Translations under genes and position numbers: made by a program
The notes under the pieces: generated by a model
Databases searched by the model: none
The model's input: the letters and a program-made list of their open reading frames with translations, nothing else
What the model was told of the DNA's origin: nothing
Shown: positions 1 through 7,286 of the stretch, one piece after another
Layout: the number at the start of each line of letters is the position of its first letter
Numbering within the stretch: position 1 is the first letter of the stretch
Source of the DNA: Verrucomicrobiota bacterium
GTDB lineage: Bacteria > Verrucomicrobiota > Verrucomicrobiia > Limisphaerales > UBA11320
Direction of reading: 5' to 3'
Assembly: GCA_016871475.1 (NCBI GenBank)
Contig: VHDG01000023.1
Span: 1-13,133, forward strand
Length of the DNA: 13,133 nt

Positions 1-763
1 AGTCATATCCTTCCTTCAGCTCCGCACCCGCTGCGTGGAGATCCTTCTCCGCGAGCTGGGTTCCGTCGAGAGCATCCCGTTTCAGCAGACCGCCGAGTTG
101 ATCGTGGAACTGCTCCGCAGATGCCTCGATGTCCTTGCGTTTCTCCGCCCATGCCTTTGCGACATTGCCCAGCACATCACGAAAGCCGGGCCTTCCATAC
201 TTCCTCTCCGGAGGCCAATAGGTGGCGCCAAAAAAGGGCTTGAGCTCGGGGGTCAGGAAGACATTCATCGGCCACCCGCCGCTCCCGGTCATCGCCTGAA
301 CAAAGGTCATGTAGATCTTGTCCACATCCGGTCGCTCCTCCCGGTCCACCTTGATGCTGATGAAATTCGTATTGAGCACGGCTGCCGTGTCCGCGTCTTC
401 AAAGGATTCGCGTTCCATCACGTGACACCAGTGACAGGTTGAATACCCAATGCTCAACAAGATGGGTTTGCCTTCCTTCCTCGCTTTCTCGAAGGCCTCA
501 GGCCCCCATGGCATCCAATCCACGGGGTTGTGCTGGTGCTGCAGGAGGTAGGGAGATTTTTCCTGCGACAGACGGTTGGTATGTGAGTGCGGCCCGGTTT
601 TGGAATTCATTTGATTCGATTTGACCGCCGCTTGTGCGGCTGGGAGTTGGGACGTTGTGAAAAAAAACCAGCCGGATGTCGCGGTGGCCACCGCCGCCTT
701 CAAAAGCGATCCCAGGGGCTTTCCATGGATATTCAGCTGCACCATTCCTCCTGGGTTTTCCAT
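1..763 (-). CDS. DUF255 / YyaL-type thioredoxin-fold protein, 3' end beyond window
   Basis: This is the N-terminal 254 codons of a gene running off the left edge. After a roughly 60-residue leader come the DUF255 hallmarks: EKSPYLLQH (res. 68-76), HNPVDW, then the thioredoxin-like motif STCHWCHVM with the Cys pair C110/C113, and KVDREERPDVD (138-148). Full-length family members are usually 600-700 aa, with an (alpha/alpha)6 glycosidase-like C-terminal part that would lie outside the window. The substrate is unknown for the family. Residues 7-46 look like a signal peptide or anchor (hydrophobic stretch with GWFFF, then PAAQA), so export is inferred. The start is uncertain: ATG 763 overlaps the upstream gene by 31 nt; ATG 745 has AGGAGG almost touching it; ATG 607 would give a leaderless cytoplasmic form. 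Translation is probably coupled to the gene ending at 733. The family call is firm and the start is weak. Confidence 0.88.
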   Translation of the reverse strand, partial: MENPGGMVQLNIHGKPLGSLLKAAVATATSGWFFFTTSQLPAAQAAVKSNQMNSKTGPHSHTNRLSQEKSPYLLQHQHNPVDWMPWGPEAFEKARKEGKPILLSIGYSTCHWCHVMERESFEDADTAAVLNTNFISIKVDREERPDVDKIYMTFVQAMTGSGGWPMNVFLTPELKPFFGATYWPPERKYGRPGFRDVLGNVAKAWAEKRKDIEASAEQFHDQLGGLLKRDALDGTQLAEKDLHAAGAELKEGYD

Positions 764-1407
764 GTCCGCTGAGTCCACCCCAGGATTTGATGCTTCGAAT
801 GGGACTTGAATAGAGAGCCAAGGACTCGCGATCCCTCGGCCACGGACTTGAATCCACGACTGCGGATCAGCCCGGAGAATCTGTGCCAGGCATGCTTGAT
901 CTCTCCCTCCAGTTCTGGATGCGGTGCTCCATCCAGACATTGAATGACCCTGAGAAGCGATTCGGAGGACAAGGGCTCAAGCACTTCCCGAAACACCGTC
1001 GCCCGTGCGGCGGAATCGAATCCCGGCGCCCCTAAAAAACGAGTGAGTCCCTCCAGGACCTCCGCCGGGGGTTGTTGATCGGTTGCCTCGGGTTCCCGGG
1101 CCGGGAGAGGCGTGGTGGAAGGCCCGGGCTCATGGATGACTGCCGGCGATGATGGAAACCGCAGCTGACCGTCAACCCACTCCAGATCCAGCTCCAATCG
1201 GTGGCACGGCTCGTTGCCGCCGAATGAACCGGAGGCTGGCTCCGCGATCTGGAAAGCGCAGGCGGCTTCGGGGCTGGTGGAGTTTGCGGGCGGCAGAGAG
1301 AAGCACAGCGAGAGGTGGATACGACCATTGCCCGCCAGGAGCCCGCGGCCTGCAGCTCCGGTGAGCTCCTTCTGCAAAGCGAGTAGAGTTTGGTGTAGGG
1401 AGGGCAT
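733..1407 (-). CDS. Uncharacterised protein translationally coupled to HtrA-like protease
   Basis: I do not recognise this 224-aa protein. The ATG at 1407 lies 4 nt after the protease stop codon (1414-1412), and its own stop overlaps the start of the DUF255 gene, so it is the middle of a coupled three-gene unit. A TTG at 1431 in the same frame would overlap the protease; the ATG is preferred. Residues 1-20 form a helix (HQTLLALQKEL). Residues 28-38 look like a beta strand (GRIHLSLCFSL), residues 50-55 like another, and 69-76 like a third (HRLELDLE). A Pro-rich linker spans about 86-116, and 116-200 look helical. There is no signal peptide or membrane segment, so it is probably cytoplasmic. 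The helix-strand-strand-strand order, with a His opening the last strand, recalls the small trypsin-co-occurring (Trypco2-like) domains. That is pattern inference only. The reading frame is well supported by its spacing on both sides. Confidence 0.75.
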   Translation of the reverse strand: MPSLHQTLLALQKELTGAAGRGLLAGNGRIHLSLCFSLPPANSTSPEAACAFQIAEPASGSFGGNEPCHRLELDLEWVDGQLRFPSSPAVIHEPGPSTTPLPAREPEATDQQPPAEVLEGLTRFLGAPGFDSAARATVFREVLEPLSSESLLRVIQCLDGAPHPELEGEIKHAWHRFSGLIRSRGFKSVAEGSRVLGSLFKSHSKHQILGWTQRTWKTQEEWCS

Positions 1408-1411
1408 CGGG

Positions 1412-2821
1412 TCAGCGGACAACCAGGTCAATTGTGCCTTGTCGAACTTCGATGAAGCGGCCGCGTCGATAGGGAATTGTCAGTTGCATCTGAACGGCCT
1501 TGCCGCGCTCCTTGGCGTGCAACAGCTTGGCGGCACGACCTACCTTGAGAGTTGGTTGGCCATCGATGGCCGAGATGAACATGCCTCGTTTCAGGTCGGT
1601 TTCGGCAGCAGCCGAACCAGGATCGATCCCCTGGATCAGCAGGCCGCCTTCAAGATCGAGTCCGATGCGCGCCGCCGCCGCCGCGCTGAGCTGCTCAACC
1701 TGGATTCCCAACCGCGAACGGACCAGGTCGGCGTTAAAATAAGGCTGTTCACGTACAAGCCGAAGCCGGGCGGATCCGGGTTCCAAACCTAGTTGAAATC
1801 CGATCGCGATGGTTCGCTTTTCCCCCGCCTTGCGCAGCACATCGACCAGTTCAAATGTCGTGCGCACAGGTTGTGAATCGACATTGACCACCATGTCGCC
1901 CGCCTTTAGGCCCGCGAGCGCCGCGGGGCTGCCTTCCTCCACATCCAGGATCCGAGGAGGGGTCTGCTGGGGACGCAGCCGGGCCCCAAACCAAAACCCG
2001 CCGAAAACTTCGGGCGAGATCATGTCGGAAAGGGTGGAGCTGATCCGCTTGATCGGGATGGCAAATCCAATGCCCTGACCCTGCCTGGACACCGCCACGT
2101 TGATGCCGATGAGTTCTCCCTTGAGATTGATCAACGGACCTCCGCTGTTGCCGGGATTGATCGCCGCATCGATTTGAAGCCAGTCAGGGATATCGAGCGG
2201 CTCGTCCTTGTTGGGGGGACGCCGGGCTTTGGAACTGAGGATGCCACGGGAGACCGAGCCTCCGAGGCCGAACGGATTGCCCAGAGCGATCACACTTTCG
2301 CCCAGCAGGAGATCATCGTCCGCAGCAAACTTGACGTGCGAAAAACTCCGCTTGCCGGGAGTGACGATCCTCAACAGAGCGATGTCGGTGAAGGCTGCCC
2401 CTGTGAGGGGTTTGGCCTCGAATTCGGTCCCATCCATCAGTTTTACGGTGATCCGATGAGCCCGGCTCACCACATGATGGTTTGTAAGGATGTGGCCATC
2501 CTCATCAATGATCACTCCCGAACCAACGCTGTAGCCGGACTCGGCCTCCCGCTCCCGATAGTAGGGGTCGAAAAACTCCCGGAAGAGCTCGTCGATGGAG
2601 CCCCGGGAAGTCACGACCGTTTCCGTGCTGATGTTGACAACGGCAGGCATGACGGACTCGACGGCTCGCACCGTGGCGTCTCTGCGGATGTCGTTCTCGG
2701 AGGGTCCCGCTGAGGAGGAGGGCAGAGTTGCCGGAGGCGTGGCTGTCCACGCTGCCGGCGTCACACATCCCGCCGCAACCGCCAGAGTGGCCAGTGTCCA
2801 GGTCGCAAGCTTCATTGCCAT
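1412..2821 (-). CDS. HtrA/Deg-family trypsin-like serine protease with two PDZ domains
   Basis: This 469-aa exported endoprotease belongs to the S1C (Deg) family, which degrades or senses misfolded envelope proteins. The N-terminus is a signal peptide (Lys4, hydrophobic 5-17, AAGC with Cys19). Cys19 could be lipidated, but Ala at -3 makes a poor lipobox. The catalytic triad is complete: H116 in TNHHVV, D146 in TDIALL and S226 in GNSGGPL. The LGNPFGLGGSV and IGFAIPI segments are typical of the fold. PDZ1 covers about 275-358 (SPAALAGLKAGD) and PDZ2 about 368-452 (GSAAAETDLKRG), giving a normal DegP/DegQ-like architecture and length. The start at 2821 is chosen because GGAG lies 5 nt upstream; a second ATG six bases downstream is possible. 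It heads a unit with the two genes on its 3' side. I see no convincing sigma70 promoter or heat-shock element upstream. Confidence 0.93.
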   Translation of the reverse strand: MAMKLATWTLATLAVAAGCVTPAAWTATPPATLPSSSAGPSENDIRRDATVRAVESVMPAVVNISTETVVTSRGSIDELFREFFDPYYREREAESGYSVGSGVIIDEDGHILTNHHVVSRAHRITVKLMDGTEFEAKPLTGAAFTDIALLRIVTPGKRSFSHVKFAADDDLLLGESVIALGNPFGLGGSVSRGILSSKARRPPNKDEPLDIPDWLQIDAAINPGNSGGPLINLKGELIGINVAVSRQGQGIGFAIPIKRISSTLSDMISPEVFGGFWFGARLRPQQTPPRILDVEEGSPAALAGLKAGDMVVNVDSQPVRTTFELVDVLRKAGEKRTIAIGFQLGLEPGSARLRLVREQPYFNADLVRSRLGIQVEQLSAAAAARIGLDLEGGLLIQGIDPGSAAAETDLKRGMFISAIDGQPTLKVGRAAKLLHAKERGKAVQMQLTIPYRRGRFIEVRQGTIDLVVR

Positions 2822-3166
2822 CCGTTCTCCACGTGCGGAGCGTGTGCGGAGCCGGATTTATGGGCAGGGCGTCGCAGGGCGGACGTGGTTTGCCCGTGGG
2901 AAGGCAGGAGGCGGATGGTGTTGCACGCTGACAGCGAATCCATGGTGGTAAAATCATCAAGCCCCATCCATTTATCAAGGGCTGAAATAGGCAGGACTCG
3001 CTCTTGGCCACCTCTCATTTTTGCGACACGCGTCCGTCCCCCCTCTCGAGCTTGAAAAGCCAGAGGTGCATCAGGCAGCCCGGGTTTCTGGCCTCATCAC
3101 ACTATGAACATTGGACGAAACCAATGTGGGCCGAATCCATAGGCAAAGAAGTGTGAAAAATCCGGG
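2822..3166. other. Intergenic region upstream of HtrA-like gene
   Basis: These 345 nt between the histidine kinase stop and the protease start hold no gene I can support. A minus-strand 68-codon frame (2812-3018) runs into the protease start, but its sequence is low in family-like features and I do not call it. The part nearest the kinase contains a nested inverted repeat (listed separately). The protease promoter must lie here. TTGATA occurs on the minus strand around 2985, but no acceptable -10 hexamer follows at 16-18 nt. Confidence 0.6.
3098..3155 (-). repeat. Nested inverted repeat in the 3' UTR of the histidine kinase gene
   Basis: The inner arms ACATTGG (3108-3114) and CCAATGT (3121-3127) are perfect complements around a 6-nt loop. 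The outer arms CACACT (3098-3103) and AGTGTG (3150-3155) also pair, with CTATG/CATAG as an alternative intermediate pairing. The structure begins 11 nt past the kinase stop codon on the minus strand. No U-tract follows it, so it is not a classical intrinsic terminator. It could be an mRNA 3'-end stabilising hairpin or a protein-binding site. Confidence 0.4.
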
Positions 3167-5491
3167 CTAGGCGGAGCCGGTCCCGGGATGGGTCCGTGAC
3201 TCATTCCTGCCGTTCATCGCCTTGCAACGCTGCAGAGCCAGAGTGAAATCCCGGGCGGCGAAAGGCTTTTGAAGGAAATTGACGCCCACTTCGACCGGGA
3301 GCCCTCTCCCGACGCTGTCGATACCGTAGCCGCTTGTGTAAATGACCGTGAGCTCCGCCTTGCTGGCCTGGAGATGGCGTGCGAGTTCCTGCCCGCTGAT
3401 CCCGCTGGGCATGACAAGATCCGTCAGCAAGACGGTGATCTCGCTTTGCCGGGTGCGCCACAGGCCCAATGCCTCAAGAGCGCTGCCTGCTTCTATCACC
3501 TGAAAGCCTTCATGGAGCAGCATGCTCCGGAGCGTGTGTCGAACCGCCGGCTCATCTTCAACCACCAGCACCACCTCCTCCGAAGGCTTCCGGTCTCCGC
3601 CGGCTCCGACGTCACCCGCCGCCTGATCCTCCGTTGCCCACGAAGGGGCCTCGGGGAGATAAACCTGAAAGGTGGTTCCGAGTCCCCTCTGACTCGCCAC
3701 CTCGATCCACCCGTTGTGCTGTCGGATGATCCCGTACGTGGTGCTCAACCCGAGCCCGCTGACGGAGTCGGAGCTCTTGGTGGTGAAGAATGGCTCGAAA
3801 ACATAGGGCAGGATTCTGGGATCCATGCCACATCCCGTGTCTGTGAAGGTAACCCGGACGAAACTTCCTGGCCGGGACTCCGGGTGCCTCGGCAGGCGTC
3901 CTTGCGGAATGTCCACCCGTGAGATCGCCACCACCAGCTCGCCTCCATCCGGCATGGCATCCTGCGCATTCATCGCCAGGTTCAGGAACACCTGCTCCAT
4001 CAACGCGCGGTCGGCCATGATCGCCGGCACCGCCGGGTCCAGCTCCAGGGAGAAACGAATGCTCTCGCCAAGGGCTGCCGACATCACCGCCCTCAGGTCC
4101 TCGGTGATATCCAGGAGCTGCACGGCTTCCGTCCGGACCTGGTTGCGCCGGCTGAACGACTTCAGCTGGCAGGTCATCCGGGCCGCTGTCTCCGTTGCAT
4201 GCAGGAGCTGCTGCATCGCTCCACGAGCCTGAGGCGACAAGGCCTCGGACTGGGCGATCAGCTCCGCCTGGCCCTGGATGACGGTGAGAAGATTGCTGAA
4301 TTGGTGAGCGACTCCGCCTGCCAGGCGCCCCACCCCCTCCAGGCGCTGCGAGTGGCGTAACTGTTCCTCCAGTTTGCGTTGATCTGTGATCTCAGTGACC
4401 AAGGCATGGACGACTCCACTGCTGCGATGAGGGAAGAAAGACCAGGCGAACGATCTGCCGGACATTTCCCAGACCACCCGTTCACGGCGCTCATTCGAAA
4501 TCATGCAGGACTCCACAACCGCCGTGGCTTGAGGGGGGACACAATAGGAGGGATGGTCGCGCCCGAATTTGTTCGCCATCTCAAGGGCGGCGGAGTTGTA
4601 ATACGTGATCCGTCCGTCCGCAGAGAATATGAGTATGGGGTTCGGATTCTCCTGTGCGAAGGTGGCCAGCTGGCTGATCACCGACTCGACACGCCGCTGC
4701 TCGCGTCGATCTTGGACGACGAGGAGCCGGACCGATGTCCCGCGGAACAACACCCGACGGAAGGACAGCCGCGCATCAATTGTGGATCCGTCCTGCCGTT
4801 GCAGCGCGATGTCGATGATCTCCGAATCTACGCCGGCGGTGTCGGAGTTCAAATGGTTCGTGAGCAGGTTTGCGTGTTCCTCCGTGAGGAAGCTGACAAA
4901 GTCATGGCCCAACAAATCAAGGGTGGACCGGGCCTGGAGAAGATCGGCCAGTGCTGGATTGGCGTAGAGGATTCCATCCTGTCCCTCGAGAGCCACTCCA
5001 TCGCAGACGGTCTCGGCCAGGGACTGGAATCTGGCTTCGATCTCGCGCAGCTCGTCATCGGCTCCCTCCAAGTCCACCCGCAAGTCCGCAGCTTCCACCG
5101 CTCGTTGCATCGCCAGCGGCAGACGTCCGAGACAGGAACGAAACACGTAATCAAAAGCTCCCGAGGCAAGTCCCTCCAGGGCGGAGGCCTCGCTCAGAGC
5201 ATCGGTGATCAGGATCACCGGCGGATAGCCTCCCAGTCGACGGAGTATTTCGGAAGTCAGCCTGGGAGTGAGTTTCGGGTGGGACTGGTCCAGCAGGATG
5301 GCCTGGCAGGGATGCTGTCGGCAGCGGGCGAAGATGTCGGAGGGGTTCTCAACCACTTCAGCATGGCCGTGCCAGCCGGAGCTTTCGAGGCATTGTCGCC
5401 AAAGGTCAGCGTCGCCCTGGCTGGCGGTGACCAGGAGGAGGTCCGCACAGCTTGGAACGATCGCGTCGGATATGGGAGCCTTTGTCTGCAT
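3167..5491 (-). CDS. Soluble hybrid sensor histidine kinase (degenerate REC-PAS-PAS-HisKA-HATPase-REC)
   Basis: This is a 774-aa multidomain kinase with no membrane segment, so it should sense a cytoplasmic signal. Domains: a receiver-like fold at 16-135; PAS at about 153-262 and 272-372; HisKA with H-box GVAHQFSNLL, phosphoacceptor H396; HATPase with N-box NLAMNAQDA (504-512), G1 DTGCGMD (551-557), PFFTTK and G2 GLGLSTTYG (579-587); and a C-terminal receiver at 639-757 with acidic residues E645/D646, D691 as acceptor, S720 and K742. The first receiver keeps an Asp (D68) but lacks the acidic pair and the conserved Lys, so it is probably a non-phosphorylatable pseudoreceiver. Gln397 replaces the usual Asp after the H-box His. 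The ATG at 5491 has AAAGG 5 nt upstream. It is divergent from a receiver-cyclase gene, its likely partner. The specific signal is unknown. Confidence 0.93.
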   Translation of the reverse strand: MQTKAPISDAIVPSCADLLLVTASQGDADLWRQCLESSGWHGHAEVVENPSDIFARCRQHPCQAILLDQSHPKLTPRLTSEILRRLGGYPPVILITDALSEASALEGLASGAFDYVFRSCLGRLPLAMQRAVEAADLRVDLEGADDELREIEARFQSLAETVCDGVALEGQDGILYANPALADLLQARSTLDLLGHDFVSFLTEEHANLLTNHLNSDTAGVDSEIIDIALQRQDGSTIDARLSFRRVLFRGTSVRLLVVQDRREQRRVESVISQLATFAQENPNPILIFSADGRITYYNSAALEMANKFGRDHPSYCVPPQATAVVESCMISNERRERVVWEMSGRSFAWSFFPHRSSGVVHALVTEITDQRKLEEQLRHSQRLEGVGRLAGGVAHQFSNLLTVIQGQAELIAQSEALSPQARGAMQQLLHATETAARMTCQLKSFSRRNQVRTEAVQLLDITEDLRAVMSAALGESIRFSLELDPAVPAIMADRALMEQVFLNLAMNAQDAMPDGGELVVAISRVDIPQGRLPRHPESRPGSFVRVTFTDTGCGMDPRILPYVFEPFFTTKSSDSVSGLGLSTTYGIIRQHNGWIEVASQRGLGTTFQVYLPEAPSWATEDQAAGDVGAGGDRKPSEEVVLVVEDEPAVRHTLRSMLLHEGFQVIEAGSALEALGLWRTRQSEITVLLTDLVMPSGISGQELARHLQASKAELTVIYTSGYGIDSVGRGLPVEVGVNFLQKPFAARDFTLALQRCKAMNGRNESRTHPGTGSA

Positions 5492-5870
5492 GGCAGCCTT
5501 TCATCCCTGGAAATTCCCGATCCTCCAGCCCGGCAGGTTACCGTCTCTTGTGTCCAGGGATTACGGCCCTAGAGACGCTGCCCCAAGCTGTGGCACAGCT
5601 CCACGGCGAACGAATGGAAACAATCCTAGAAGGCGGGTTTTGTCACTAGAAAACCCATTGCTTTTTCTGGGCCCATCGAGAGAGCGGTCCGGGGTGACTT
5701 TCGGAACAAGTCTCGCGAACCGCGATTCCAGGATGCATCGGCCTCCGGCTGCTCCGTGGAAGTTGAATGGCGGCGGCGGTTTAGAATGAGCATGGGGGTG
5801 CCGATGTAAGAGGCGGGACGGCGTCTGTCCAGGGAGGACGCTGGAAGTCGGGCATTCACGCACTCGAAAC
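5492..5870. other. Divergent intergenic region between hybrid kinase and REC-cyclase genes
   Basis: This 379-nt gap should carry promoters for both divergent genes. It contains no coding frame that I can support. The kinase-proximal half has a perfect 7-1-7 palindrome (listed separately). A TAGAAT hexamer at 5782-5787, about 85 nt before the cyclase start, resembles a -10 box but has no -35 at the right distance. No Shine-Dalgarno sequence precedes the cyclase ATG. Confidence 0.6.
5586..5600. promoter_or_regulatory. Operator-like palindrome upstream of the hybrid kinase
   Basis: AGCTGTG-G-CACAGCT is a perfect 7-bp inverted repeat around a single central base, lying 95-109 nt upstream of the kinase start codon. 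Its symmetry suits a dimeric DNA-binding regulator. It is not a CRP site, because the half-sites are too close together. No regulator gene lies in the window, so the assignment is speculative. Confidence 0.3.
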
Positions 5871-7286
5871 ATGGAGGTTGACGATCCATCGAAAGCGCAG
5901 GCCGCAGTTTCTGCGGACCCAGGCGGCGGCAGCGGAGGAGATTCCTTCTTCCAATCTCGCGGCCGACGGCTCATGTCTGGCCCTCTTGCCGAGCTCGCCG
6001 GCCTCGCTGAGCAGATCATCGCGCAGGCTGACATGCTCGGGCACCCGCAGCTTGTCCCTGAGTTCAGGTCCCTTCGAGACCGGGCGCGGGAGCTGCGCGA
6101 ATTGTTTCTGCAGGGCGAGGATCTCTCACAGCCATCCGCCCCAGGCACGCAAACCTGCAAAACTCCCATGCGGTTCATCCAGAAGCTTGCTCAGATCTCA
6201 GGCTCCAGCCTGCCGAGCAACCCACCCTCCGGCGGGCGACTGCTGGTCGTCGAGGACGAGCCCGATGGGCAGGCCTTGCTCCGCATGCTGCTGGAGAACA
6301 GCGGCTACTCCCTCGAAATGGCCGAGGATGGACAACGGGCGCTGAGCCAGCTGGAGAAAGACAAGATCGACCTCGTGGTCATGGATCTCATGCTCCCGGA
6401 GATGAATGGCTACGAGCTCCTGGAGCGGATGCAGGCAAGCCCAAGCCTTCGTAACGTGCCAGCCATCGTGCTCAGCGGCGCAGTTGACATGGATGCCGTG
6501 GTCCGATGTGTCGAGCTTGGGGCGGAGGACTTTCTTCCAAAGCCGTTCCATCCGGTCCTCTTGCGCACACGAATCGCCGCCGGTTTGGAGAAGAAGCGAC
6601 TTCGCGACCAGGAGCGGGAGTACCTGCGTCAAATCAGCATCGAACGCGAGAAGTCTGAGCGCCTGCTTCTCAACGTTCTGCCCTCCGCCATCGCAGAAAG
6701 GCTCAAACGGGGTGAGGCGACGATCGCCGAGAGTTTCTCGGATGTGACGGTTCTGTTCGCGGACCTGGTTCGCTTCACACAACTCAGCGAGCGCACACCT
6801 GCGCCCAAACTGGTCGAGCTTCTCAATGAGATTTTCAGCGCTTTCGACCGGCTCGCAGAAAAGCACCGGCTCGAAAAGATCAAGACCATCGGTGACAGCT
6901 ACATGATCGTGGGGGGACTTCCCGTGCCCTGCTCGGATCATGCTGGCCGCGTCGCTGCGATGGCTCTGGACATGCAACATGCCATCGAGCTGTTCAACCA
7001 AAGCCACAGCACCGATCTCGCTCTCCGCATCGGCATTCACTCCGGCCCGGTGGTTGCTGGAATCATCGGCCGGCAGAAGTTCAGTTACGACCTCTGGGGC
7101 GACACCGTCAACGTGGCAAGCCGCATGGAGTCCCACGGGTCCGCCGGCGAAATCCAGGTCAGTGAAGCCACGGAATTCAGACTCCGAAGCCATTTTCAGT
7201 TCGAGGCCCGCGGCAAGATACCCATCAAGGGGAAGGGAGAGCTGACGACATTCCTGCTTCGCCGGAATGCCAACCTCGCTGCCTGA
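5871..7286 (+). CDS. Response regulator fused to class III adenylate cyclase
   Basis: This 471-aa soluble protein is predicted to make cAMP from ATP under control of phosphorylation. The receiver domain spans 122-240: E128/D129, acceptor D172 in VVMDLMLP, S202, K224 in LPKPF. A charged helix at about 236-266 links it to the cyclase homology domain (288-465). All six catalytic positions are present: metal Asp D298 (FADLVRFT) and D342 (GDSYM), base-selecting K338 (EKIKTIGD) and D407 (YDLWGD), transition-state N414 and R418 (NVASRME). The K/D pair marks adenylate rather than guanylate cyclase. Residues 1-35 look disordered and 36-85 look helical without a family match. The ATG at 5871 has no Shine-Dalgarno; ATG 5973 (residue 35) could be the true start. 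It is divergent from the hybrid kinase, its probable phosphodonor. No cAMP receptor lies in the window. Confidence 0.93.
   Translation: MEVDDPSKAQAAVSADPGGGSGGDSFFQSRGRRLMSGPLAELAGLAEQIIAQADMLGHPQLVPEFRSLRDRARELRELFLQGEDLSQPSAPGTQTCKTPMRFIQKLAQISGSSLPSNPPSGGRLLVVEDEPDGQALLRMLLENSGYSLEMAEDGQRALSQLEKDKIDLVVMDLMLPEMNGYELLERMQASPSLRNVPAIVLSGAVDMDAVVRCVELGAEDFLPKPFHPVLLRTRIAAGLEKKRLRDQEREYLRQISIEREKSERLLLNVLPSAIAERLKRGEATIAESFSDVTVLFADLVRFTQLSERTPAPKLVELLNEIFSAFDRLAEKHRLEKIKTIGDSYMIVGGLPVPCSDHAGRVAAMALDMQHAIELFNQSHSTDLALRIGIHSGPVVAGIIGRQKFSYDLWGDTVNVASRMESHGSAGEIQVSEATEFRLRSHFQFEARGKIPIKGKGELTTFLLRRNANLAA

Noticed and set aside
1408..1431. TTG start at 1431 for the unknown protein
   Set aside because: It would overlap the protease coding end by 20 nt. 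The ATG at 1407, 4 nt past the protease stop, is a more typical coupled start.
2812..3018. 68-codon minus-strand frame upstream of the protease gene
   Set aside because: It has no good Shine-Dalgarno, no recognisable features, and ends inside the protease start. It more likely lies in the leader region.
4379..5572. Long plus-strand open frame (397 codons) opposite the hybrid kinase
   Set aside because: The kinase on the other strand has complete domain motifs. The antisense frame shows none and follows from GC-rich codon use.
5782..5787. TAGAAT as a -10 box for the cyclase gene
   Set aside because: No -35 hexamer lies at 16-18 nt; TTGAAT is only 13 nt upstream.
6198..7193. Minus-strand open frame (331 codons) opposite the cyclase
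   Set aside because: The cyclase frame carries all catalytic residues. The antisense frame has no family features.
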